Positions 1-9,633 of a stretch of DNA of 64,000 nucleotides are shown here, one piece after another. This stretch comes from an uncultured Rubripirellula sp. GTDB lineage: Bacteria; Planctomycetota; Planctomycetia; Pirellulales; Pirellulaceae. A model generated the notes under the pieces. That model did not search any database, had not been told where the DNA came from, and worked only from the letters and a program-made list of their open reading frames with translations. Within the stretch, counting starts at the first letter, position 1; every line of letters starts with the position of its first letter. The stretch is taken from NCBI GenBank assembly GCA_938075415.1, contig CALJHC010000040.1:1-64000 (forward strand), given 5' to 3'. The translations under genes and the position numbers were made by a program.

Positions 1-1
1 C

Positions 2-1435
2 GAGCCAGTCACGATAGGTCCCGGCAATACGATGGGAACCTTGATACTGACCACCTCAGACAACGCGCCACCCGCGACGACTAATTTAACGGTCAAGGCG
101 ACTGCTGTTATTGATGGTAAAGCGGTGACTCGTAACGCCCGCTATGGCAACTCGGTCGGGACTTCACGGTTTGCACAACCTAATTCGAATCTGCCAAGCG
201 TCATGTCGCGGATTGTTGACGGACTTCGCGTTTGCGTGACGGATTACGATCCAGCGCCCATCAAATTGACGATCGGTGAGGGTAAAACGTTGAAGACATC
301 GCGTGGTGGCAAGCTGAAGATTCCGTACCAAGTCGAGAAAGTCGAAGGGTCAACCGGGAATCTTAATGGGTTCGTCCTCGATTCGCCTCCTCAGACAACT
401 GTTCCCCAAGTCAATATTGGAGCGAATGCAGAAGGTGAATTTGAACTGACCGTCAGAGCATTGACGCCGCCGGGGGTCTACACCTTTTATTTGGCTGGGT
501 ACAGTCAGGGGTATCGTTACGCTCGCAATCCTGAAATGGCAGAAGCGGCAAAGACACGGCAAGATCGCATTGCCGAAATTTACGCCAAGTCCCAGAAAGA
601 TGTGCAAGAGAAGACCGCCGATGCCAATAGTAAGTCGACGGCGGTTCAAACCGAGACAAATAAGCTGACCCAGGAAAAATCAAAGTCATTGCAGATGGTT
701 GCAGTTGCGACTGCGGCGCAAGCGGCGGCTGACAAGGCAACCGCTGAATTGAAACAAAAAGAGGATGCTTTTGCCTCGAATCGTGAAGATAAAGCACTGG
801 GGCAAATGGTCGCCCAATCCAAAGCCGCTGACCAGCAGGCAAGGCAGAAACTAACGGAGGCAATGAAGGCTGCTGACCTCGCATTGAAGGCTGTCGAAGA
901 TGCTGAAAACAGTTTGAAGGTTGCGCAACAGGCCAAACTCACCGCTGATGAAATATTGGCATCTGCGCGTGAGTTTCAACAACAGGCACAGCAGGAAAAA
1001 CAGAAAGCTGATCAGTTTGCATCTCAAAAAAAATCAGAATCGAATCCTCGCAACATTAACTTTCATGTGCCATCGAATTCGTTGACCATCAACATTGATG
1101 AGTTTCCGATTCAAGTCGACTCCTTGACTGACAAGCTGATGGTCAAGCAGGGTGAGAAAGTTGAAGTGCCCATTAAGCTGACGCGGCTTTATGACTTTGC
1201 CGCAAATGTCAGTGTTCAGACACAGATTCCGAGTGGCGTGAGTGGCATTTCTGGCCAATCAATCACGATACCTGCGAATAAAAGCGAATTGAAATTTCTG
1301 ATCACCGTGCAGGATAACGCAACGGTTGGTGATCACCAATGCTCTGTGCGTTTGCAAATGAACTTTAATGGCCAAAACCTCACCATGGATCGACCTCTGT
1401 CGTTCACCGTGGTTGAAGTGAAAAAAGAAGAGTGA
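2..1435 (+). CDS. Secreted Ig-like/coiled-coil protein, 5' end missing
   Basis: The frame is open to the left edge, so the start lies outside the window and the ATG at 32 is internal. What is visible is a beta-rich segment resembling bacterial Ig-like or pre-peptidase domains (about 2-540), an Ala/Lys/Gln/Glu-rich stretch of roughly 160 residues predicted as coiled coil (about 545-1040), and a second beta-rich domain (1050-1430) ending in a lysine/glutamate tail. No catalytic motif is seen. The stop codon overlaps the GTG start of the next gene (GTGA, 1432-1435), which implies translational coupling. The neighbour also carries an Ala/Lys/Glu-rich coiled coil, so the two proteins may assemble together in the periplasm; this is inference. 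In planctomycetes such proteins commonly sit beside cytochrome/WD40 genes. Confidence 0.8.
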   Translation, partial: EPVTIGPGNTMGTLILTTSDNAPPATTNLTVKATAVIDGKAVTRNARYGNSVGTSRFAQPNSNLPSVMSRIVDGLRVCVTDYDPAPIKLTIGEGKTLKTSRGGKLKIPYQVEKVEGSTGNLNGFVLDSPPQTTVPQVNIGANAEGEFELTVRALTPPGVYTFYLAGYSQGYRYARNPEMAEAAKTRQDRIAEIYAKSQKDVQEKTADANSKSTAVQTETNKLTQEKSKSLQMVAVATAAQAAADKATAELKQKEDAFASNREDKALGQMVAQSKAADQQARQKLTEAMKAADLALKAVEDAENSLKVAQQAKLTADEILASAREFQQQAQQEKQKADQFASQKKSESNPRNINFHVPSNSLTINIDEFPIQVDSLTDKLMVKQGEKVEVPIKLTRLYDFAANVSVQTQIPSGVSGISGQSITIPANKSELKFLITVQDNATVGDHQCSVRLQMNFNGQNLTMDRPLSFTVVEVKKEE

Positions 1436-4400
1436 ATCGCAAGCTGATGACCTCATTCACCGACCAACAAAAACGCGAATTTAGCTCCCTGTGCAGACAC
1501 CATGCCGCGCAGTTCACTGATTCGGTTGTACCCGTCCGGGGTGCACTGAAAGCTTATTGGTGGATCTTGCTCGCTTTGTCATGCGTGTGTGCGTGTCAGG
1601 CTGAAGCTGGTGATCCGATTACGATTCAGGATCTTCAGCGAACGCATCCTGTCTCGTTTGAGAAGGAGATTCTTCCAATTCTTCGACAGAACTGTCTGGC
1701 CTGCCATTCTTCGAGCGAGGAACAGGGCAGTTTGGTACTCGAGTCACCCCAAAGTTTGCTTAAAGGCGGTGACTCTGGTCCCGGTGCGATTGCGGCAAGA
1801 GGGGCTGAAAGTTTGATTGTCAAATTGGCTGCCCATCAGGATGGACCTGTTATGCCACCAGAGGGCAATGACGTAGCTGCAAAAAACCTGTCGTCCGCGG
1901 AACTTGGACTGCTGAAACTTTGGATTGATCAAGGTGCCAAAGGCAGCAGTGGGATCGATTCACTATCACCCAAGCAGTGGCAACCGCTGCCACCGGGTGT
2001 TCATCCTGCGCAGGCGATTGCCTTGTCAGAGGATGGTCAGTTCGTCGCTTGCAGTCGTGCCAATCAGATCTACCTGTACCATGTTCCAACTGGACAGCTT
2101 GTCACCAAGTTGTCTGACGAAACACTTGACTCTGAGCAAAGCACGGGAATCGCACATCGTGATATGGTGCAATCATTGGCGTTCAATGTTGATGGAGACA
2201 TGCTGGCGTCTGGTGGCTTTCGCGAGGTCAAACTATGGAGACGACCCGAGGATGTTCAGCGGTTGAAGCTAAATCTTGACGCGGCAGGCTCGGCCGTCGC
2301 TGTCAGCCCCGACAAGCAATGGATCGCCGTCGGAACAGAGGATCATCAAATTCAACTTTTCAGTAGCGAGAGCGGTGAACCGGGTTCACAACTCGCCGGA
2401 CATACAGGAAAGGTGACCGGCCTGCGGTTTACTCCCGAAGGTCAAAGACTGATTTCCGGTTCATCCGATGGCACGGTGCGGATCTGGGACGTCGCCGACG
2501 GAACACCGGTCGGGATTCTTGAGACGCCAGCAGCGGTCAATGCGATTGAACTGGTGGACATGGTATCGGACGACGAAGAGAGAAGGCAGTTGTTGGTTAC
2601 CGGTGACGAAAGCCATCTAGTCAAAACGTGGGAGCTTCCCAGTGCAATGCCTTCTAAGGTTGCCGACGGCGGCAAGCCGATAACCCCGTCCTCTGACATT
2701 GTGAAAATGGCCACCTCGCAGGATGGAACCTGGTTGGCGCTGTTGCGCAAGGATAACACCCTTGAGATTCTTGCTTTATCCGAGTTGGATGGCAGTGCTG
2801 AATCAACCGTCACCAGTTGGAAGCCTGACGACGCGGTCATTTCCATGTCGTTTGTTCCAGGTCGGGAGGGTGGAGAATTTTTGATGACGGCCACCGCTGT
2901 CGGCTCGTTGCAAACTTGGAGTCTTCCGGATCACGCCTTGGTGGCAACTTGGTTCGGCAATCCAGTTCCAACGACATCCACCGCCGCTTCTAGCGACGGC
3001 AATCAGGCAGCAACGGGTCACGCTAACGGTGCGATCACTTTGTGGGATATTGATCGGTCTGGTTTTGAACATTCGCCAATAACTGTGGAAACGAATGCGG
3101 CGGTTAGGGTTGCAACACTCAGCCCGACCAGAAAGTTAGTCGCTGTTGGTGGGCTGCAGGACGGTAAGCCGGTGGTTTTTATTAGGAATATAGAAACCGG
3201 AAATCTTGTTTCCGTTCTACGGGGTCATGCCGGCGCGATTACGAGTCTTTCCTTTTCAGCCAATGAAAGTCGGTTGGCGTCAGGTTCAGCCGATAAAACC
3301 ATTCGCGTCTGGGACCTCGGCAACGCAGCGACGCCGCAAATCGGTCTCTTGCAATTAGATTCATCAGCAACAACCATTGCCGTCAATGTTGATGGAACTC
3401 AAGTCCTTGCTGGATTTGAGGACAAGGCATTCCAGTTACACCAGCTTGCAGATGGCGAAGTACTGCAGGAGTTCAGTGGCCACAACGGTGGTTTGCTTGG
3501 CTGTGGCTTTCTGGGGGCTCAGCCTTTTTCCATCGCCTCTGACAAATCCATTCGATTCTGGAATGCTGCTGATGGGACAATACTAAGGACCTTTTCTATG
3601 CCAACCGAAATCACCTGTTTGGCAGTTTCAGATGACCAAGCTCGTATGGCTTTTGGATGTGCAGACAATCAGGTCAGGGTGGTTCAGGCGGATAACGGGG
3701 CGGTTCTTCAGACGCTGCAGAGTCCCGATGGACCGGCAACAGCAATCTCGTTTTCTCCCCAGGCTAAGTTCCTATCCATTCTCACCAGCAGCGGTGCCGT
3801 GTCGATCTTGGACGTCGAAACGGGTGATTTTCGAGAGTCAATTCTGGATCCAACTCTAACAGCAGCCTGGTTTGAGACCGACCCGTCACAGTTGGCGGTG
3901 GGCACCCGCAATGGACAAGTTTCAACTCGCAAACTGAGATACCGTCGCAATTTGATTTCAGGAACAAAACCGGTCAACTCGATGATCTTTCAGAACGACG
4001 GCCTGATGATTTTCATGGCGGACGCCGATGGGGGCCTGAGAGGATTCAATACCGAGACCGGCCAGCAGGCCTTTTCCACCTCGCATGGTTCGAAGGTCAA
4101 TGACCTCGCTATCTCTCCGGACCAGAAGATTTTGGCAACGGCAGGTGAAAATGGAGTCTTGAAACTTTGGCAACCTAATGGCAGTGGTTTTGGACCTTCG
4201 CAGATTACCGGCTTGCCCGGACCAGTCCAGTCTGTTGCATTCTCGGCTGACTCGAAGAAAGTGATTGCCAGCATCAAGGGAGATCATCACGCGGCCCATG
4301 TTTTTGACGTTTCAGCGGGTTCACTTCTACAGAAATTTAGCTTGAGGGATGAGCCAATGATCGGCTCAATCTCGCTGCCGCTCGGCAATGCGAATGCCCA

Positions 4401-6420
4401 ATCGAACCCTGAAGGTGAAGACGCCGCGACGACAGTCAGGATTCTTACAGTGACAGAATCGAGCCTGCACCGCTGGGAGGCAACCGCTGTGAAGATTATC
4501 GCGGGGCACTCACAGCCAGTCACATCACTGGCTGCCGACCCGGGGCGACCGCTTCATTTGTTCTCCGGAAGCCTCGATGGAAGTATTCGATGCTGGAACT
4601 TGAGTAATGGCCAGTCAGTCCAGCAAATCAGTCACGGTGGGCCAGTGGCATCGATCGCTATCAGTCCCGATGGTCAACGTTTGGCATCGGCAAGTGAAAA
4701 TCAGACAGCGAAGTTGTTTCGGATGAATGGTCAGCTAATCAGTGAGATGCGTGGTGACCTAAGATTGCAGGTTGAACTGCAAAGAAGGCAACAGGAGAGT
4801 CGAAGTGCCGCTGCTCGTTTGGTCATTACTAAACGCCTATTGGAGGAGGCTGAAAAAGATGTACCGAAGAAAACGGAGGCTGAAAAAACCTTGTCAGACA
4901 GTCTAGCCGCAGCCAATAAGGAAGTCACAGAAAAGCAGGCCAAGCTGACCAAAGCTAATGCAGAAAAAATCGCAGCTGAAAAGAAAGCCATCGAAGCATC
5001 TTCCGCTGCCAAACTGGCGTTGGCCGAGAAAGAACAAGCTGAACTGCTGGCGAGTAACGCAACAGCAGCAATGCAAATGGAACAAGATCGGTTGAGCCAA
5101 TTACAAGCGGCTTTGCGATCACAACCCGACAACGAGGAAATTAAACAGCTTGCCAGTCAGACGCAACAGGCTGTAACAGTGTCTCAGCGGGAGTCACAGA
5201 GGCTCACCAAAGGAATCCAAGCTCCGACCAAGAAAGCGGCGGAGATGTCCGAGACCGCCAACAATGTGGCGAAAGTCGCGAGTGATCTTCAGAAACCTTA
5301 CAACGACGCAGCGAGTGAACTGAAGGTTGCAGAGTCAGCACAGAATCTGATTTCGCAACAGCATGCGATTGCTGCAAAGGAGCTCAAAGTCGCAAGCGAT
5401 CTTGTACCTATCCGCAAAGCATCCCTTGGCCGTTCGGAGGCTGCAAAAGATGCGGCGGAAAAATCGGTAACACTTGCAACGGAAGCGGCAAAGAACTCAG
5501 AACGACCCATGCGTTCGGTTGTGTTTTCCCCTGATGGCTCATTAATTGCGACAGCAGGAGATTTTTTGAACTTTCATACTTGGGATGGAGCTACGGGGAA
5601 ATCAGTCGCTGCGTTCGGTGGGCATGAGAAAGAGTTAAGTCAGTTGGTCTTCCTTGATGATGCAACCATTGTCTCGGCGTCGATTGACCAGTCCTGCAGA
5701 GTTTGGGAGGCCAATCCAAGCTGGGTGTTGGAACGCACAATTGGCAAGTTTGACAATCCAGATTTGATTACTCACCGAGCAACTGCAGTCGATTTCAATC
5801 GGGAATCCACTCAGCTCATTGTTGCCAGCGGAGTTCCATCGCGAAGTGGCGAACTGTATGTCTTTGAGGTGAATGATGGAAGTCGCACGGTCTATCTCCC
5901 CCAGGCCCATGATGATGTGATTTACGCCGCAAAGTTTTCTCCTGATGGAAAACGAATTGCGTCTGGTGGGGCTGACCGTTACCTGCGGACATTCGATGTT
6001 TCAAGCAGCACGGAGTTGCGACGTTTCGAGGGACACACCAATTACGTGCTAGGGGTCTCTTGGAAAAGTGATGGAGAAACAATCGCAACCTCATCGGCTG
6101 ACAACACCATTAAGATCTGGCAAGCTGAAACTGGAGATCAACAGCGAACGATCAACCAACAACTGACAAAACACGTCACTGGGATACAGTTCATTGGCGA
6201 TAGCGAGAATGTGGTGTCCAGCAGCGGTGATAAACGCGTGAGAATTCACAATGGAAGCAACGGTGGAGTTGCTCGCAGCTTTCCGGAGTCATCAACTTGG
6301 CTCCATTGCGTTTCCATAACACCGGACAGTTCAGTGGTCGCAGCGGGCGATGCGAGCGGCAACATAACAATTTGGAACGGAACAAACGGGCAGGAGCTCC
6401 AAAAACTCTCACTTGAGTAG
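1432..6420 (+). CDS. Planctomycete cytochrome c domain / WD40 repeats / coiled coil giant protein
   Basis: A 1662-residue protein. Residues about 40-58 form a hydrophobic export or anchor segment. A planctomycete cytochrome-type domain follows, with one haem-binding CLACH motif at residues 88-92. Next is a long array of WD40 blades (about 185-1095; for example SGSSDGTVRIWD and SGSADKTIRVWD), an Ala/Lys/Glu-rich coiled coil of about 250 residues (1105-1355), and a second WD40 set (1360-1662). The blade count fits two or more propellers. The GTG at 1432 overlaps the previous stop by 4 bp, and an ATG at 1447 is an alternative start. The likely role is a periplasmic haem-bearing scaffold; the electron partner and ligand are unknown. 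The coiled coil splitting two propeller regions is the odd feature. Confidence 0.9.
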   Translation: MNRKLMTSFTDQQKREFSSLCRHHAAQFTDSVVPVRGALKAYWWILLALSCVCACQAEAGDPITIQDLQRTHPVSFEKEILPILRQNCLACHSSSEEQGSLVLESPQSLLKGGDSGPGAIAARGAESLIVKLAAHQDGPVMPPEGNDVAAKNLSSAELGLLKLWIDQGAKGSSGIDSLSPKQWQPLPPGVHPAQAIALSEDGQFVACSRANQIYLYHVPTGQLVTKLSDETLDSEQSTGIAHRDMVQSLAFNVDGDMLASGGFREVKLWRRPEDVQRLKLNLDAAGSAVAVSPDKQWIAVGTEDHQIQLFSSESGEPGSQLAGHTGKVTGLRFTPEGQRLISGSSDGTVRIWDVADGTPVGILETPAAVNAIELVDMVSDDEERRQLLVTGDESHLVKTWELPSAMPSKVADGGKPITPSSDIVKMATSQDGTWLALLRKDNTLEILALSELDGSAESTVTSWKPDDAVISMSFVPGREGGEFLMTATAVGSLQTWSLPDHALVATWFGNPVPTTSTAASSDGNQAATGHANGAITLWDIDRSGFEHSPITVETNAAVRVATLSPTRKLVAVGGLQDGKPVVFIRNIETGNLVSVLRGHAGAITSLSFSANESRLASGSADKTIRVWDLGNAATPQIGLLQLDSSATTIAVNVDGTQVLAGFEDKAFQLHQLADGEVLQEFSGHNGGLLGCGFLGAQPFSIASDKSIRFWNAADGTILRTFSMPTEITCLAVSDDQARMAFGCADNQVRVVQADNGAVLQTLQSPDGPATAISFSPQAKFLSILTSSGAVSILDVETGDFRESILDPTLTAAWFETDPSQLAVGTRNGQVSTRKLRYRRNLISGTKPVNSMIFQNDGLMIFMADADGGLRGFNTETGQQAFSTSHGSKVNDLAISPDQKILATAGENGVLKLWQPNGSGFGPSQITGLPGPVQSVAFSADSKKVIASIKGDHHAAHVFDVSAGSLLQKFSLRDEPMIGSISLPLGNANAQSNPEGEDAATTVRILTVTESSLHRWEATAVKIIAGHSQPVTSLAADPGRPLHLFSGSLDGSIRCWNLSNGQSVQQISHGGPVASIAISPDGQRLASASENQTAKLFRMNGQLISEMRGDLRLQVELQRRQQESRSAAARLVITKRLLEEAEKDVPKKTEAEKTLSDSLAAANKEVTEKQAKLTKANAEKIAAEKKAIEASSAAKLALAEKEQAELLASNATAAMQMEQDRLSQLQAALRSQPDNEEIKQLASQTQQAVTVSQRESQRLTKGIQAPTKKAAEMSETANNVAKVASDLQKPYNDAASELKVAESAQNLISQQHAIAAKELKVASDLVPIRKASLGRSEAAKDAAEKSVTLATEAAKNSERPMRSVVFSPDGSLIATAGDFLNFHTWDGATGKSVAAFGGHEKELSQLVFLDDATIVSASIDQSCRVWEANPSWVLERTIGKFDNPDLITHRATAVDFNRESTQLIVASGVPSRSGELYVFEVNDGSRTVYLPQAHDDVIYAAKFSPDGKRIASGGADRYLRTFDVSSSTELRRFEGHTNYVLGVSWKSDGETIATSSADNTIKIWQAETGDQQRTINQQLTKHVTGIQFIGDSENVVSSSGDKRVRIHNGSNGGVARSFPESSTWLHCVSITPDSSVVAAGDASGNITIWNGTNGQELQKLSLE

Positions 6421-6678
6421 CCTCTTGTGCGATGCAATGAGCGTTCTTTCAGAATCGACAACGCCTGGAAAAACGCCATTTTCTGTCGTTCCTTATTGCC
6501 CCTTCTTTTCTGCTTTTGTTTTCAGCACCACTCAGTTACAACTTCAACGCATGGTGGACGGCTCAAAAAATGGTTTTCGGGAGTTGCTCAATCAATTCTG
6601 TAAATTGAAAAAGATCACTCTGTTTTTTATCCCAAAGAAGCGACCGCAGTTTTAGGATAATCTTCGCATTCGGAATGA

Positions 6679-7884
6679 ATGATGCATCAAGTTGTTTCTG
6701 ACCAACCTTACCAGTTTGTGCCACCATATCATGGGCGATTCTGGCCTTGGCTGTTGCAGAAATTCGTTCCCCACCAACGACGAAGCAGGTTTGGACTTCA
6801 GCAGGTGGAATTTCACGGAGTTGAAAAGCTTCGTAATTCGTTTGCCTCCGACGCTTCAGTTTTAATAGCGCCGAACCATTGCCGTCCTTGTGATCCATTG
6901 ATCATTAACGAGCTTTGCGTTCAAGCTGGTAAGTTCCCCTTTACGATGGCAAGTTGGCATCTCTTTATTGAAAGCCGGCTACAGCGATTTGTCCTGCGTC
7001 GAATCGGAGCGTTCAGTGTCTATCGAGAGGGACTTGACCGACAGGCGCTAAACGCTGGTGTACAGATTTTGTCGGAAGGCAAACGTCCTCTGGTGATTTT
7101 CCCCGAGGGGGTGATCACCAGAACAAACGACCGATTATTGGCGTTGATGGATGGTGTTTCATTCGTGGCTCGCTCGGCCGCGAAAAAACGTGCCAAACAG
7201 TCGCCAAACAAAAAGGTGGTGATTCATCCCGTTGCGATTCGTTATGTCTATGAGGGCGACCTCGAGAAGACTTTGCATGATACGTTGGACGACATTGAAC
7301 AACGACTTTCTTGGTCTCCAAAACGCGAGTCCGATCTTACCGCCAGAATTTATCGAGTGGGTGAAGCGCTGTTGTGGTTGAAAGAGATTGAGTTTTTTGG
7401 GCGACCGCAAGCGGGCGAAGTGTTTCCGCGTTTGGAACGGCTGATCAATGGTATTCTTGATCCGCTTGAGCACGAATGGCTGTCGGGACGAAGTGGTGAA
7501 CACACCGTCGCTCGGGTCAAGCATCTTCGGACCGCAATTCTGCGAGACATGATTGGTGGTGAACTCGGCAGTGATGAACGCTCGAGACGGTGGAAGCAAC
7601 TTGCAGATATCTATTTAGCTCAACAGTTAAGTCACTATGCACCTGACTACATTCGCTCCAATCCGACCAAAGAAAGGCTCTTGGAGACTGTCGAGAGGTT
7701 CGAGGAGGATCTTACTGATCATGCTCGAATTCATGGCTGCATGTCTGCCACCGTCAGTGTGGGTGATCCGATTGAAGTAGCACCCAAGCGGGAAAAGGGT
7801 TCAGGGGAAGATCCTGTGATGGTTGAGTTGGATCGGCAGTTGCGCGATTTGCTGGGCATTTCTTTTGCCGTTGATGGCGATTAA
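6679..7884 (+). CDS. PlsC-type 1-acylglycerol-phosphate acyltransferase family protein
   Basis: A 401-residue protein with the acyltransferase hallmarks: the HX4D motif NHCRPCD (residues 66-72, His and Asp catalytic), the substrate-loop segment around GAFSVYREG (110-118) and the FPEG motif (141-144). Family members transfer an acyl chain to lysophosphatidate or another acceptor at the inner face of the cytoplasmic membrane. No signal peptide or clear membrane segment is seen. The 150 or so residues after the catalytic domain are not recognised and make the protein longer than a typical 240-residue PlsC. ATGs at 6679 and 6682 are both possible starts. The acceptor cannot be inferred from the neighbours, and the gene seems to be transcribed alone. 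Confidence 0.85.
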   Translation: MMHQVVSDQPYQFVPPYHGRFWPWLLQKFVPHQRRSRFGLQQVEFHGVEKLRNSFASDASVLIAPNHCRPCDPLIINELCVQAGKFPFTMASWHLFIESRLQRFVLRRIGAFSVYREGLDRQALNAGVQILSEGKRPLVIFPEGVITRTNDRLLALMDGVSFVARSAAKKRAKQSPNKKVVIHPVAIRYVYEGDLEKTLHDTLDDIEQRLSWSPKRESDLTARIYRVGEALLWLKEIEFFGRPQAGEVFPRLERLINGILDPLEHEWLSGRSGEHTVARVKHLRTAILRDMIGGELGSDERSRRWKQLADIYLAQQLSHYAPDYIRSNPTKERLLETVERFEEDLTDHARIHGCMSATVSVGDPIEVAPKREKGSGEDPVMVELDRQLRDLLGISFAVDGD

Positions 7885-8220
7885 AAGCCTCTGGTCCCAC
7901 TGATCCGCGTTCAAGTCGCAGCGTCGCTTTGGGCCCTCGCAATCTGAAGGACTTGTTGGCAATTTGCTTGACGGTTACTAGTGTCAATTGGTGATGACTG
8001 CCATTTTTTTGATGATTCGCAAAAGAGAGGCGATCACCAATTCGTCGCTGGCACTGTAAGTTAGGTTAACGATTTGATATTTTCAGTATTTAAACGGAGA
8101 GCGAAATCCTTGCCTGAAAATTTCAATCACCCGGATCTATTTCCGCCTGCTCCGTGCGACAGTCATTCCCTTATGCTTATTTGCTATTCAAATTTGAACT
8201 CTCGATTGCATTATTCTTCC
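7885..8220. other. Intergenic, 336 bp
   Basis: The open frame of the next gene extends upstream into this stretch (from 8074), but that part has no signal-peptide character. I treat it as leader DNA. No RNA gene or clear hairpin is seen. Confidence 0.5.
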
Positions 8221-9633
8221 ATGAACAAAACACTTGCGATAATCACCCTGTTTTTGCTCGGGTTGCCTCCGCTTCATCCGATGCAGATTAAAGCGGCCGA
8301 CGTCTTTGACATGGATGCGATTCGTGATCCGTCCACACTTGATATCGAAGTCCTGCAAGACTGGCGAACGGTGGCGGGTCCCATCGTGACTCGACAAAAA
8401 TTGGTCACCATAAATGTCGGCGAAATTTGGCCGGGGCAGGATTACCGTTTGCCGGTACGAATGGTGGTTCCTTCGGATCGTAGGGCACGTGGCTTTCACC
8501 TGACAGGAGGGAACTCACCAAGGAATCTGGAACGGGAAACGAGGCCCAGAGGGATCGACCTTCAGTTGCTTCAGGGTGGCGTGGGATTAGTCATGACGGT
8601 CGTTCAAGAGCCCGGATCGTACGGCGAGCCAGAATTGTCAGGGCGTTCGGAGGCCCTGTTCGCCAAGTCATTGGATCCTCATTATAAAATCCAGTATTGG
8701 GCATGGCCGGCTACGCTGATGCGAGCAATCACGACGGCTTATGCCGAGACCGATCATTTCGAAAAAGGCAAGGTCGCCGTTACTGGTGGATCAAAAAACG
8801 GAGCCTCGCCCTCAATGGCGATTATTCACGACGATCGTATGACGGCCCTTCACGCCTCGGTCTCACCAATCTGGGATTCGCCACTTCGACTCTGCGACCC
8901 GAAGGCATGGGACAGGCATCTTGCCGAGGGAGGTCAGCAACGAGGGTTCTCCGGTGGGCATTTCGGTCCAAATTTCAATCGACGTGCTATGGATGCCGGC
9001 CATTCCTGGGAGGAGCTGCAAAACTTTGCAAAAGAGATTTCTGATCAGGTCTTCATCTCGCGAAACCTCCCAGCACTTCGCAATCGGGGAGTCGAGATGC
9101 TGTTTCATCCCGGCACTCATGACATGGTTGCCTATGACATCGCTTGGGGTGGAAGGCATCATCCATCGATTCCGCTTTATCTCGGTGCAAACAGTGGCCA
9201 CGGAAAAAAAGGGCACGAAAAAATGGAGCGGGATCAGCAGAACAAGGCGGCTCTGTTACTTCATCACTTTTTTCCAGACAGCGTCAGTGAATCCTTTCTC
9301 GCTCCGCCGACGATGAAGACCAAAATCAACAATCAAAAGCTAACAGTGACGGTCCGTTTCGCGCCTGGAAGTGGTGACGAATCGGGGCGAATTTGGTGGA
9401 TGAATGATCGTGCTCGCGATGGAAGCCCACGCTATCTCAATGAATTGATACCCAGGGAAAACACCAAAGAAATGGACTTTGATTCAGAGAATGGTGTGTG
9501 GACCGCCGAAATCATGATCGATTCCGACGCGTCAAGAATCGATCTCTTCAGCAACCATCGCAAAACGATCAAGTATCGTGGCAACAGCTATCCGACTTAT
9601 CTATCCAGTCCTTACACGCGAATCGAATTGTAA
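8221..9633 (+). CDS. Secreted alpha/beta hydrolase, PhoPQ-activated-pathogenicity-related type
   Basis: A 470-residue exported protein. The ATG at 8221 is preferred over the in-frame start at 8074 because a signal peptide begins there (MNKTLAIITLFLLGLPP, cleavage near KAADV). The nucleophile elbow is GGSKNG with Ser191. An acid candidate lies in GTHD (Asp301) and a base candidate in SGHG (His327). A C-terminal beta-rich domain of about 100 residues follows, as in PhoPQ-related hydrolases, which have been compared with periplasmic peptidases or esterases. The substrate is unknown. The assignment to alpha/beta hydrolase is well supported by the motif order; the subfamily is my recollection of similar planctomycete proteins. 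No partner gene is adjacent. Confidence 0.75.
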   Translation: MNKTLAIITLFLLGLPPLHPMQIKAADVFDMDAIRDPSTLDIEVLQDWRTVAGPIVTRQKLVTINVGEIWPGQDYRLPVRMVVPSDRRARGFHLTGGNSPRNLERETRPRGIDLQLLQGGVGLVMTVVQEPGSYGEPELSGRSEALFAKSLDPHYKIQYWAWPATLMRAITTAYAETDHFEKGKVAVTGGSKNGASPSMAIIHDDRMTALHASVSPIWDSPLRLCDPKAWDRHLAEGGQQRGFSGGHFGPNFNRRAMDAGHSWEELQNFAKEISDQVFISRNLPALRNRGVEMLFHPGTHDMVAYDIAWGGRHHPSIPLYLGANSGHGKKGHEKMERDQQNKAALLLHHFFPDSVSESFLAPPTMKTKINNQKLTVTVRFAPGSGDESGRIWWMNDRARDGSPRYLNELIPRENTKEMDFDSENGVWTAEIMIDSDASRIDLFSNHRKTIKYRGNSYPTYLSSPYTRIEL

